Shown in pieces: positions 12,491 through 20,611 of a stretch of 64,000 nt of DNA (the stretch's first letter is position 1; each line of letters starts with the position of its first letter). Where the stretch lies: the NCBI GenBank assembly GCA_963776465.1, contig CAVZMV010000002.1, forward strand, positions 744,001-808,000, in the 5' to 3' direction. Made by a program: the position numbers and the translations under genes. Under the pieces are notes generated by a model. That model was not told the origin of the DNA. It did not search any database and saw only the letters and a list, made by a program, of their open reading frames with translations. The stretch comes from DASRHK01 sp963776465. Its GTDB lineage: Bacteria > Pseudomonadota > Gammaproteobacteria > Nevskiales > Nevskiaceae.

Positions 12491-12516
12491 GCTCGCAGCT
12501 GTAGGCGAGCTTTTTT
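12491..12516 (+). terminator. intrinsic terminator
   Basis: A six-base stem GCTCGC/GCGAGC (12491-12496 with 12505-12510) is followed directly by TTTTTT. It would end plus-strand transcripts from the small gene at 12157 before they enter slyD from the opposite side. Confidence 0.8.
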
Positions 12517-12518
12517 AT

Positions 12519-13001
12519 TCAATGGTGGTGGCCGCCCGGGCCGTGCACGTGACCGTGCTCCATCTCCTCCTCGGTGGCATCGCGCACGTCGGTGATCTCC
12601 ACGTCGAAGTTGAGCGCCTGGCCGGCGAGCTCGTGGTTGCCGTCGACCGTGACCATGTCGCCGGCGAGATGGGTGATGCGCACGACGCGCTGGCCGTGAT
12701 CGCTCTGCGCATGCAGGCGCATGCCCACTTTCAGGTCGCCCATGCCCTTGAACATGCGACGCGGCACTGCCTGGATCAGCGCGTCGTCGCGCAAGCCGTA
12801 GCCGTCTTCCGGCGCCACGCGCACGTTGAGCTTGTCGCCTGCCTGCTTGCCCTCGAGCGCCTTCTCCAGGCCCGGGATGATGTTGCCGGTGCCGTGGATG
12901 TAGGCGAGCGGCTCGTGGCCGCGCGAGGAATCGAGCTTCTCGCCCTGCTCGTTGGTCAGGGTGTAGTGCATCGAGACGACTTTGTTGGCAGCGATCTGCA
13001 T
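12519..13001 (-). CDS. slyD: SlyD-type FKBP peptidyl-prolyl isomerase
   Basis: A 160-residue protein with the SlyD layout: a split FKBP domain (VVSMHYTLTNEQGEKLDSS and IIPGLEKALEGKQAGDK), the inserted chaperone flap (residues about 70-125), and the returning FKBP strand. The tail is His-rich (EHGHVHGPGGHHH), as in nickel-binding SlyD proteins but shorter than in E. coli. It catalyses cis-trans proline isomerisation, acts as a chaperone, and probably binds metal. It stands alone on the minus strand. Confidence 0.92.
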   Translation of the reverse strand: MQIAANKVVSMHYTLTNEQGEKLDSSRGHEPLAYIHGTGNIIPGLEKALEGKQAGDKLNVRVAPEDGYGLRDDALIQAVPRRMFKGMGDLKVGMRLHAQSDHGQRVVRITHLAGDMVTVDGNHELAGQALNFDVEITDVRDATEEEMEHGHVHGPGGHHH

Positions 13002-13054
13002 GACGGGGACCTGGGAAGGAAGGCAGCTATGTTATTGCCTGTACCGCAGCGACA

Positions 13055-13387
13055 CTATCTTGGAGACTCGAAGAACACGTAGTTCGTTCCGTAGTCGCTG
13101 ATCTCGAAGTAGACCTTCTTCTCGCCGCCGTCGGCGTCGAAGTTCTGGTTCTCGTCGAGCACGCCGTAGCCGAAGCGATAGGGCCGCGACGCGTCCTCCT
13201 GCGTGCCGTAGGCCGTCGACAGCTTGTCGATGTGGATGAAGCGGCGCACCAGCTTGTCGCCGGCGTAGATCTCGAGGACGCCGTTGGTGCCGGTCCAGTT
13301 CTGCATGCGTCGGCTGAACTGGTTCTGGGTTTCCTGCGTGCAGGACGCGACGAGCAGCGCGGCCAGCAGGACGAATGGGGTGCGCAT
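13055..13387 (-). CDS. small lipoprotein of unknown function
   Basis: A 110-residue protein starting MRTPFVLLAALLVASC. This is a classical lipoprotein signal with lipidated Cys16. The mature part is beta-rich, about 95 residues (GVLEIYAGDKLVRRFIHIDKL). The upstream in-frame ATG at 13417 is rejected because it would bury the signal peptide and because a TAAGAT -10 box lies at 13416-13421. No family is recognised; probably anchored in the periplasm or outer membrane. Confidence 0.7.
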   Translation of the reverse strand: MRTPFVLLAALLVASCTQETQNQFSRRMQNWTGTNGVLEIYAGDKLVRRFIHIDKLSTAYGTQEDASRPYRFGYGVLDENQNFDADGGEKKVYFEISDYGTNYVFFESPR

Positions 13388-13415
13388 GCGTTGGGTCTCC
13401 GCGGTGGGATGCGCC

Positions 13416-13452
13416 ATCTTAAATCCCGCCGGCAGCGGTTATTGGCTAAAAT
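13416..13452. promoter_or_regulatory. divergent -10 boxes
   Basis: TAAGAT at 13416-13421 (minus) would drive the small lipoprotein gene. TAAAAT at 13447-13452 (plus) would drive the peptide transporter with a leader of about 50 nt that contains the GGAGGAG ribosome binding site. The -35 boxes are weak. Confidence 0.4.
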
Positions 13453-13508
13453 CCGGCCAAACGCCGGGCGTGCCACAGCAGCCCGGCTCAATTGTTTGTG
13501 GAGGAGCA

Positions 13509-15275
13509 ATGAGCGCCGCGCTGGACAACAAGATGCCGCCAGGCATCCCGTACATCATCAGCAACGAGTTCGCCGAGCGCTTCTGCTACTACGGCATCAA
13601 CTCGATCCTCGCGGTGTACATGGTGCAGTTCCTGCACTTCACCGACGCCAACGCCGCCACCTGGAACTCGCTCTTCAAGGTCGGCGCCTACTTCTTCCCC
13701 CTGGTCGGCGCCATCGTCGCCGACGTGTTCTGGGGCAAGTTCAAGACCATCATCGTCTTCTCGATGGTGTACTGCGCCGGCAGCTTCGTGCTCGCCTTCT
13801 CCACGACCGCGCCGGGCCTGGCGGTCGGCCTGTTCCTGGTCGGATTCGGCACCGGCGGCATCAAGCCCTGCGTGTCGACCAACGTCGGCGACCAGTTCAC
13901 CAGCAAGAACCAGCACCTGATCGAGCGGGCGTTCTCCTGGTTCTACCTGGCGATCAACGCCGGCTCCTCGATCTCCATCTGGCTGTGCCCAGAGCTGCTC
14001 AACAATCCCAAGTACGGCCCGAAGATCGCGTTCGGCGTGCCGGGCGCGATGATGTTCGTCGCCACCGTCGCCTTCTGGCTGGGCCGCAACAAGTTCGCCG
14101 TGATCCCGCCGGCGATGACGCGTAACGTCAACCGCGGCCTTGCGATGTTCGCGCTGGGCTTCGCGCCCGTGCTGGTGATCTCGATGCTGGCGTATCCCAA
14201 GTTCGGCGCGCTGGGTGCGCTGGCGACGCTGATCGTGCTGTTCTGCCTGATGGTGTTCCTGTGCCTGAAGACCGGGCTGCGCAACGCGCTGCCGGCCGAG
14301 CTGGTCGACTGGATGGAGCACGTGTTCACCGGCGAGGGCCTGAAGATCGTCGGGCGCCTGCTGATCATCTATTTCTTCGTCGCCATGTTCTGGATGCTGT
14401 GGGACCAGTCCAACGGCAATACCTGGACGCTGCAGGCGCAGTCGTCGCTGATGGACAAGAACCTGGGCTTCGGCATCCGCGTGCTGCCGGCGCAGCTGCA
14501 GGTGGTCAACGGGCTGATGATCCTGGCGCTGGTGCCGATCTTCACCTACGGCATCTATCCCCTGTGCGAGCGCTTCTTCAGAGTCACGCCCCTGCGCAAG
14601 ATCGGCGCGGGCCTGTTCATCACCGGCGCCTCGTTCCTGATCGTGGCCTGGGTCGAGAACGAGATCCAGTCGGGCCGCAGCGTCTCGATGTGGTGGCAGA
14701 TCTTCGCTTACCTGATCCTGACGGCGGGCGAAGTGCTGGTGTCGATCACCGCGCTCGAGTATTCGTACAAGCAGGCGCCGCTGCGCATGAAGAGCTTCAT
14801 CATGGCGCTGTTCCTGCTGTCGGTGAGCCTGGGGAACCTGATGATCGCCGCGGTCAACCAGGCGATGATCAAGCCGGTGCAGGCGGTGACCATCACGGCG
14901 GGCGAGCAGACCTGGGTCCAGCTCGATGACGTGTCGGGTTTCGTCACCGGCCAGAAGATCGACTTCACCGGCGACACCGGCATCTCGGTCGGCGGCGCCG
15001 ACGGCAGGACGCAGCCGCTGCAGGGCACGTTCCTGGTCTCGGAGATCGACGCGTCCGGCAAGCGCGTGCGCCTGATGGACGTGGTCAACCGCCAGCCGAT
15101 CGCCACGACCGGCGAGTACAAGCCGACGGCGGAGGTCTCGACCTACTACCTGGTCGGCCCCAACTACTTCTACTTCTTCGTCGGCGTCATGGCCGTCATC
15201 GGCGTCATCTTCGTGTTCGTGGCGATGATGGTGAAGGAGCAGACCTTCGTGCGCGCGGACAACGCGCCGGCGTGA
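13509..15275 (+). CDS. POT/PTR family proton-dependent oligopeptide transporter
   Basis: A 588-residue inner-membrane transporter of the major facilitator superfamily, POT family. The family motif at helix 1 is present (NEFAERFCYYGI, near residues 18-29), as is the GTGGIKPCVSTNVGDQF signature (near 118-134), which implies proton-coupled di/tripeptide uptake. A soluble insertion of about 100 residues (near 455-555, beta-rich) sits before the last helix and is unusual for bacterial POTs. The start is fixed by GGAGGAG just upstream. It is followed by ttcA after 4 bases. Confidence 0.9.
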   Translation: MSAALDNKMPPGIPYIISNEFAERFCYYGINSILAVYMVQFLHFTDANAATWNSLFKVGAYFFPLVGAIVADVFWGKFKTIIVFSMVYCAGSFVLAFSTTAPGLAVGLFLVGFGTGGIKPCVSTNVGDQFTSKNQHLIERAFSWFYLAINAGSSISIWLCPELLNNPKYGPKIAFGVPGAMMFVATVAFWLGRNKFAVIPPAMTRNVNRGLAMFALGFAPVLVISMLAYPKFGALGALATLIVLFCLMVFLCLKTGLRNALPAELVDWMEHVFTGEGLKIVGRLLIIYFFVAMFWMLWDQSNGNTWTLQAQSSLMDKNLGFGIRVLPAQLQVVNGLMILALVPIFTYGIYPLCERFFRVTPLRKIGAGLFITGASFLIVAWVENEIQSGRSVSMWWQIFAYLILTAGEVLVSITALEYSYKQAPLRMKSFIMALFLLSVSLGNLMIAAVNQAMIKPVQAVTITAGEQTWVQLDDVSGFVTGQKIDFTGDTGISVGGADGRTQPLQGTFLVSEIDASGKRVRLMDVVNRQPIATTGEYKPTAEVSTYYLVGPNYFYFFVGVMAVIGVIFVFVAMMVKEQTFVRADNAPA

Positions 15276-15279
15276 TCGC

Positions 15280-16149
15280 ATGAGTCCCGGCGAGACCGTC
15301 CTGCAATTCCATCCGCCCAGCGGCGACGCAGCGTCGCGGCTGGAGGGGAACAAGCTCGCCAAGCGCATCCGGCGCCAGGTCGGGCAGGCCATCACCGACT
15401 ACAACATGATCCAGGACGGCGACCGCGTCATGGTCTGCCTGTCCGGGGGCAAGGATTCCTGGACCATGCTCGACGTCTTGCTCGGGCTGCGGGAAAGCGC
15501 GCCGGTGGACTTCGACATCCTGGCGCTGAACCTGGACCAGAAGCAGCCGGACTTCCCCGCCGAGGTGATCCCGGACTACTGCCGCAAGCTCGGCGTGCCG
15601 TTCAAGGTGCTGGAGCAGGACACCTATTCCGTGGTGAAGCGCGTGGTGCCGGAAGGCAAGACCATGTGCAGCCTGTGCTCGCGGCTGCGCCGCGGCGCGC
15701 TCTACACCTTCGCGCACGAGAACGGCTACAACAAGATCGCGCTCGGGCACCACAAGGACGACATCGTCGCCACCTTCTTCCTGAACCTGTTCTTCGGCGG
15801 GCGCATGGCGGCGATGCCACCCAAGCTGCAGAGCGACGACAAGCGCAACATCCTGATCCGGCCGCTGGCCTACGTGCGGGAGCGCGACATCGCCGCATAC
15901 GCCGAGCGCAAGGGATTCCCGATCATCCCCTGCAACCTCTGCGGCTCGCAGGAGAACCTGCAGCGCAAGCAGGTGCGCAGGCAGATGGACGCCTGGGAGC
16001 GCGAGCATCCCGATCGCGTCGAGAAGATCTTCGCGGCGCTGACCAACGTCGCGCCCTCGCAGCTGGCCGATCCGCAGCTGTTCGATTTCGCGGGCCTCGG
16101 CGGCGGCCGCGCCGACGCGGTCAGCTGGCTGATGCCGGAAACCGCATGA
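15280..16149 (+). CDS. ttcA: tRNA 2-thiocytidine(32) synthetase TtcA
   Basis: A 289-residue enzyme with the ATP-pyrophosphatase loop SGGKDS (near residues 54-59), the CSLC pair and the downstream PCNLCGSQ cysteines that hold the 4Fe-4S cluster, and the GHHKDD motif. TtcA adenylates and thiolates C32 of certain tRNAs. It starts 4 bases after the transporter and its stop overlaps the next start (ATGA), which suggests co-transcription and coupled translation. Confidence 0.95.
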   Translation: MSPGETVLQFHPPSGDAASRLEGNKLAKRIRRQVGQAITDYNMIQDGDRVMVCLSGGKDSWTMLDVLLGLRESAPVDFDILALNLDQKQPDFPAEVIPDYCRKLGVPFKVLEQDTYSVVKRVVPEGKTMCSLCSRLRRGALYTFAHENGYNKIALGHHKDDIVATFFLNLFFGGRMAAMPPKLQSDDKRNILIRPLAYVRERDIAAYAERKGFPIIPCNLCGSQENLQRKQVRRQMDAWEREHPDRVEKIFAALTNVAPSQLADPQLFDFAGLGGGRADAVSWLMPETA

Positions 16150-16829
16150 CCGCTTTCTCCGATCCCAAGAAGCTGTACTTCTTCTTCGACTTCATCTCCC
16201 ATAACGCTTACCTGGCCTGGCGCCAGATCGGCCCGATCGTCGACAGGCACGGTCTGACGCTGGAGCCCGTGCCGGTGCTGTTCGCCGGATTTCTCGAGCG
16301 CTTCGGCCAGAAGGGTCCGGCGGAGATGCCGTCGAAGGCGCGCTGGATGCTGTGGAACGTGCTGCGCAAAGCCAAGCTGCACGGCATTGCCCTGGCGCCG
16401 CCGCACTCACACCCGTTCAATCCGTTGCTGCCGCTGCGCGCCTGCGCCGCGGTCGACGGCGCCGATCGCATCAAGCTGGTCGACCGGCTCTGGGCGGCAA
16501 CCTGGACCGAGAGCAAGGCGGTGTCCACCGAGGAAGTGGTGCGCGGCGAGATCGCCGCCTGCGGCCTGGACGCCGAGGCGGTGCTGCGCGCGGCGGCGAG
16601 CGAGCCGGTGAAGGCGCAGCTCAAGGCCAACCTGGAAGATGGCCTCAAGGCGGGCGCGTTCGGCGTGCCGACCATGCTGGTGGGCAACGAGCTGTTCTGG
16701 GGCTTCGACGATCTTGAATATCTGGATGCCTTCCTCTCGGGCCGCGACGCGATCGCCGACAAGGGCGCGCACGCCGGCTGGTTCGCGGTGAAGCCGAGCG
16801 CCATGCGCAAGCAGGTGTCCAGGCCGTGA
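16146..16829 (+). CDS. 2-hydroxychromene-2-carboxylate isomerase family (DsbA-like fold)
   Basis: A 227-residue DsbA-family protein: N-terminal strand YFFFDFISHNAYLAW with Ser (not Cys-x-x-Cys) at the active site, an inserted helical domain, and the cis-proline segment FGVPTMLVGNELFWGFDDLEYLD. The pattern fits kappa-class GST/HCCA isomerases, which use glutathione. No aromatic degradation genes are adjacent, so the physiological substrate is unknown. It overlaps ttcA by 4 bases and the next gene by 4 bases. Confidence 0.85.
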   Translation: MTAFSDPKKLYFFFDFISHNAYLAWRQIGPIVDRHGLTLEPVPVLFAGFLERFGQKGPAEMPSKARWMLWNVLRKAKLHGIALAPPHSHPFNPLLPLRACAAVDGADRIKLVDRLWAATWTESKAVSTEEVVRGEIAACGLDAEAVLRAAASEPVKAQLKANLEDGLKAGAFGVPTMLVGNELFWGFDDLEYLDAFLSGRDAIADKGAHAGWFAVKPSAMRKQVSRP

Positions 16830-18190
16830 AGACGAGCATGCGCAGCAGCTGGCTCCTCCTCGCCTGCCTCGTCGGCGGCGCAGCGCAAGCAGCGGACTCG
16901 CCGTTCCTCTGGCAGGTCCGCGGCCCGCGCGCGACGCACTACCTGCAGGGCTCCGTGCACATGCTGCCCGCCTCGGCCTCGCAGCTGCCGCCAGCGCTGG
17001 AGACCGCGTACGCGACGGCGCAGGGCCTGGTGTTCGAGAGCGACATCGCGGCGCTGTCCTCGCCGGAGCTGCAGGCGCAGATGCTGCAGGCCGCAAAGGA
17101 AAGCGATCCGGCCGGCCTGCGCGGCAAGATCAAGCCCGCGCTCTACCAGAAGCTGCAGAAGCGCAGCGCCGAGTGGGGCCTGCCCGCCAACGTCTGCGAC
17201 GCGTTCAAGGCCTGGTTCTGCGCGATGACGATGGAGGTGCTGTCGGCGACGCGCGCCGGCTTCCTGCCGGAGTACGGCATCGACCAGCGCTATTTCGCGC
17301 GCGCGCAGGCCGACGCCAAGGGCATCGGCTGGCTGGAGGACCCGAGCCTGCAGCTCGGGCTGTTCTCGGAGATGCCGGACAGCCTGGGCGCGCAGTTCCT
17401 GGCGGCCACGCTCGACGAGCTGACCGACGCGAGCCTCGGGCCCGACCTCTTGCTGCGGGCCTGGCAGACCGGCGACGTCGTCGGCATGGAGAAAGTGCTG
17501 AAGGATTTCCGCACGCGCTACCCCGAGGCCTACCTGCGGCTGATCGCCAACCGCAACCGCGCGTGGATGCCCAAGCTCCTGGCGCTCATCAACGGGTCTT
17601 CCACGCAGCTGGTGATCGCGGGCGCGGCGCACTGGATCGGACCCGACGGCATCATCGGCGAGCTCAGGACGCGCGGCTACGAGGTGCGGCCGGTCGCCGC
17701 GGTCGCGACGAGCGTTTCCGTGGTCACTCCCGGCGCGCCGTCGGCGCCGCGGGACCCACGCATGGCCGGCGCGCCCTGGATGATGACGTTCCTCTACTGC
17801 CGCGACCCGGCGGCGGCGCTGGCGTTCTACCGCAAGGCCTTCGGTTTCGCGCAGGGCGTCCAGACGTTCGACAAGCAGGGGCGCCTGTCGTACGCCGAGG
17901 TGAAATACCAGGACGCGGTGATCATGCTCGGCGGCGAATCGCCGGCGCAGGGCCGCTACGCGCCGGTGACGCTGAAGTCGGCGCCGTCGTCGCAGCCTTA
18001 CATCTACATCGCCGACCTGGACGCATTCGTGGCCAACGCCGTCGCCGCCGGCGCCGAAGTGGTCGAGCGGCCGACCGACCGCGCGTGGGGCGAGCGCACC
18101 GCGCTCCTGCGGGACCCGGAAGGCTACCTGTGGATGTTCGCCATGCGCATCGGCACGGGCGGCGAAGGGCGGCAGAAGCAGCCGCAGTAG
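16826..18190 (+). CDS. TraB/GumN domain fused to a glyoxalase/VOC domain
   Basis: A 454-residue exported protein. A signal peptide ends near AAQA. Residues about 25-290 form a TraB/GumN domain with both signature motifs: GSVHML near the start and GAAHWIGPDG near the end. After a Pro/Ala linker, residues about 312-445 form a VOC (glyoxalase/bleomycin-resistance) domain: CRDPAAALAFYRKAFGF, then YIYIADLDAFVANAVAAGAEV and LLRDPEGYLWMF. The GTG at 16826 overlaps the previous stop; an ATG at 16838 is an equally good start. The fusion is unusual (see findings). TraB-type domains are proposed metal-dependent proteases; the combined function is unknown. Confidence 0.82.
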   Translation: MKTSMRSSWLLLACLVGGAAQAADSPFLWQVRGPRATHYLQGSVHMLPASASQLPPALETAYATAQGLVFESDIAALSSPELQAQMLQAAKESDPAGLRGKIKPALYQKLQKRSAEWGLPANVCDAFKAWFCAMTMEVLSATRAGFLPEYGIDQRYFARAQADAKGIGWLEDPSLQLGLFSEMPDSLGAQFLAATLDELTDASLGPDLLLRAWQTGDVVGMEKVLKDFRTRYPEAYLRLIANRNRAWMPKLLALINGSSTQLVIAGAAHWIGPDGIIGELRTRGYEVRPVAAVATSVSVVTPGAPSAPRDPRMAGAPWMMTFLYCRDPAAALAFYRKAFGFAQGVQTFDKQGRLSYAEVKYQDAVIMLGGESPAQGRYAPVTLKSAPSSQPYIYIADLDAFVANAVAAGAEVVERPTDRAWGERTALLRDPEGYLWMFAMRIGTGGEGRQKQPQ

Positions 18191-18191
18191 A

Positions 18192-18854
18192 TCAGCGCGA
18201 GTCGTCGTACTCGAGCGGCTCGCCGGCCGCATCGGCGCGCCAGCGCGCTATCGCCGGATGTGCCAGCACCGTCTGCACGTACTGCGCCTCCCAGCCGTCC
18301 AGCGGGACGGCATAGGTGACGAACCGCAGCGCCACCGGGGCGAACATGGCGTCGACGATGCCGAAGCGCCCCAGCAGCCAGTCGCCGCCGTCGCCGTGCC
18401 GAGCATGCGCATCGCGCCACAGTCCGCGGATCCGGGCGATGTCCGCTGCCGCTGCCGCCGAGATCGCCTTCGGGGTTTCGGGGCGCTGCAGGTGGAACGG
18501 CAACTCGCTGCGCAGATCGGCGAAACCCGCGTGCATCTCGCAGGCCATCGCCCGCGCCAGTGCCCGCGCCGCGGGCGACGCGGGCCAAGCATCGACGATG
18601 TCGTGGCGATCGGCGACGTGCTCGCAGATTGCCAGCGACTCCCAGACCTTGATCTCGCCGTCGATCAGCAGCGGCACGCGGCCGCTGGGAGAAAGCGCGC
18701 GGACCCGCGCGCGCCAGTCGGCGTCGCTGAAGAGGATCTTGCGCTCCTGGAAGACGACGCCGTGGTGCTGCAGGAACAGCCAGGGCCGCAGCGACCATGA
18801 CGAATAGGTCTTGCTGCCGATCACGAGCGTGAGGTTCGAATGCGGGCTCGCCAT
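18192..18854 (-). CDS. glutathione S-transferase family protein
   Basis: A 220-residue GST. The N-terminal thioredoxin-like domain has the active-site serines (SKTYSSWSLRPWLFL) and the glutathione-binding segment GRVPLLIDGEIKVWESLAICEHVAD. The helical C-terminal domain contains WLLGRFGIVDAMFAPVALRF. It resembles bacterial GSTs related to YfcF/zeta-like enzymes. It is convergent with the TraB-VOC gene (1 base apart) and divergent from tamA, with start codons only 11 bases apart. Confidence 0.88.
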   Translation of the reverse strand: MASPHSNLTLVIGSKTYSSWSLRPWLFLQHHGVVFQERKILFSDADWRARVRALSPSGRVPLLIDGEIKVWESLAICEHVADRHDIVDAWPASPAARALARAMACEMHAGFADLRSELPFHLQRPETPKAISAAAAADIARIRGLWRDAHARHGDGGDWLLGRFGIVDAMFAPVALRFVTYAVPLDGWEAQYVQTVLAHPAIARWRADAAGEPLEYDDSR

Positions 18855-18871
18855 AGAATGCCGCGATGATA
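18854..18871. promoter_or_regulatory. interlocked divergent -10 boxes, GST/tamA
   Basis: TAGAAT at 18854-18859 (plus) lies six bases before the tamA ATG at 18866 and touches the first base of the GST start codon. In the opposite direction, TATCAT at 18866-18871 (minus) lies 11 bases before the GST ATG and covers the tamA start codon. Each promoter core overlaps the other gene's start. Neither gene has a Shine-Dalgarno sequence. Confidence 0.45.
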
Positions 18872-20611
18872 CGGCTGCTCGCCTTCGTCGGTTGCCTGCT
18901 GATCGCCATGCCCGCCTTCGCGGGCATCGACGTGCGCGTGCGCGGCCTGGGCGACGACGAGCGGGACAACGCCTACAAGCAGAGCGCGCTGCTGGCCTAT
19001 GCCATGCGTCAGGATGCCGACAAGGCCGAGTACGACACCGCCGAGGTCGAGCGGCTGTTCAAGCAGGGCGAGGCCGACATCCGCACCGCGCTGCAGCCGT
19101 TCGGCTGGTACAACGCCGAGGTGAAATCGCAGCTGACCGGCGCCAAGCCGGACTGGACCGCGACCTACACCGTCGACGCCGGGCCGCAGACGAGCATCTC
19201 GAAGATCGACCTCGTGGTCGACGGCGAGGGCAAGGATGATCCGCAGATCGACCGCGTCGTGCGCCGGCCGCGGCTCGCGGCGGGCCAGCGGCTCAAGCAC
19301 GAGGCGTACGAGGAGCTCAAGGCGCGCCTGCAGGATGCGGCGTACAGCGAGGGCTACCTGGACGCGCGCTTCACGCGCCACGAGCTGCGCGTGGACGCGC
19401 CCGCCAACCAGGCCGAGATCCGCCTGACGCTCGACACCGGCCCGCGCTGGTACTTCGGCGAGCTGACGATCGAGCAGGACGCCAGGCTCGACGACGCCTT
19501 CCTGCGCCGCTACTCGCGCATCACGCCCGGCGCGCCGTTCGATTCCACCAAGCTCTTGGCGACGCAGTTCGCGCTCAGCGACCTCGACTACTTCAAGTCG
19601 GTGGAGGTCGAGACGCTCAAAGGCCAGGCCGGACCCGAGCGCCGCATCCCGGTGATCGTGCACGCCCAGGCCAAGAAGCCGTACCTGTTCCGCTTCGGCT
19701 TGGGGTACGGCACCGACACCGGGCCGCGCGCGCTGGGCGGCGTGGAGTTCCGGCGGCTCACGGCGACGGGCCACAAGCTGCGCATCGACCTGCGTCCGTC
19801 GCAGCACATCTCCACGGGCGTCGCCGAGTACAAGATCCCTTACGGACGCTTCCCCGGCGACAGCATCAGCTTCCCCTTGCAGGTGCTGCGGCAGGACTTC
19901 CAGGGCATCGACGAGGACCTGTATTCGATCGGCGTCTCCTACAACCGTCAGCTGGGCGAATGGCAGCGGCGCTACTACCTCACCTACACGCACGACCGCT
20001 ACACGCTGCAGGACGAGCCGACGGCGACCAGCATCCTGCTGACACCGGGCATCGCCCTGTCGCGCACCTCGGCCGACGATCCGATCTACCCACGCCGCGG
20101 CTGGTATGCCTTCTTCGACGTGCACGGAGGGCACACCGCGGTCCTGTCCGACACCACCTTCGTCGAGGCGCTGCTGCGCGTGCGCACCATGCTGCCGGTG
20201 AACCGCCGCACGCGCCTGCTGATGCGCGTCGAGGAAGGCGTCGCCTTCGTGCAAGGCTTTGCCAGCCTGCCGCCGTCGCAGCGTTTCTTCGCCGGCGGCG
20301 ACGAGAGCGTGCGCGGCTATGCCTATCACTCGCTGGGCCCGCGCGACGAGAAAGGCCGCGTCATCGGCGGCAAGTTCCTCACCACCGCCAGCGCCGAGGT
20401 GAACATCGACCTCTACAAGACCTACGGCATGGCGGTGTTCGCCGACGCCGGCGGCGCCGACGACGTGCCCAACGTCCTGCTGCACTACGGCGTGGGCGTC
20501 GGCCTGCGCTATCGCGCGCCGTTCGGCGCGATCGCGCTGGACCTGGCGCATCCGCTGGACAAGGACGCCTCGCCGGTGCGCCTGCACCTGGGCGTGCGGA
20601 TCGGCCTATGA
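18866..20611 (+). CDS. tamA: TamA, outer-membrane translocation and assembly protein
   Basis: A 581-residue Omp85 protein: signal peptide MIRLLAFVGCLLIAMPAFA, three POTRA domains (about 20-265), then a 16-strand barrel domain carrying the conserved FFAGGDESVRGY loop motif (near residue 475) and the C-terminal strand LHLGVRIGL. The length matches TamA and is shorter than BamA. With TamB it forms an envelope-spanning system for outer-membrane protein assembly and phospholipid delivery. The stop overlaps the tamB start (ATGA). Confidence 0.95.
   Translation: MIRLLAFVGCLLIAMPAFAGIDVRVRGLGDDERDNAYKQSALLAYAMRQDADKAEYDTAEVERLFKQGEADIRTALQPFGWYNAEVKSQLTGAKPDWTATYTVDAGPQTSISKIDLVVDGEGKDDPQIDRVVRRPRLAAGQRLKHEAYEELKARLQDAAYSEGYLDARFTRHELRVDAPANQAEIRLTLDTGPRWYFGELTIEQDARLDDAFLRRYSRITPGAPFDSTKLLATQFALSDLDYFKSVEVETLKGQAGPERRIPVIVHAQAKKPYLFRFGLGYGTDTGPRALGGVEFRRLTATGHKLRIDLRPSQHISTGVAEYKIPYGRFPGDSISFPLQVLRQDFQGIDEDLYSIGVSYNRQLGEWQRRYYLTYTHDRYTLQDEPTATSILLTPGIALSRTSADDPIYPRRGWYAFFDVHGGHTAVLSDTTFVEALLRVRTMLPVNRRTRLLMRVEEGVAFVQGFASLPPSQRFFAGGDESVRGYAYHSLGPRDEKGRVIGGKFLTTASAEVNIDLYKTYGMAVFADAGGADDVPNVLLHYGVGVGLRYRAPFGAIALDLAHPLDKDASPVRLHLGVRIGL

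Noticed and set aside
12371..12516. CRISPR-like repeat after the small gene
   Set aside because: Only two inverted arms and one terminator hairpin; no direct repeats with regular spacers.
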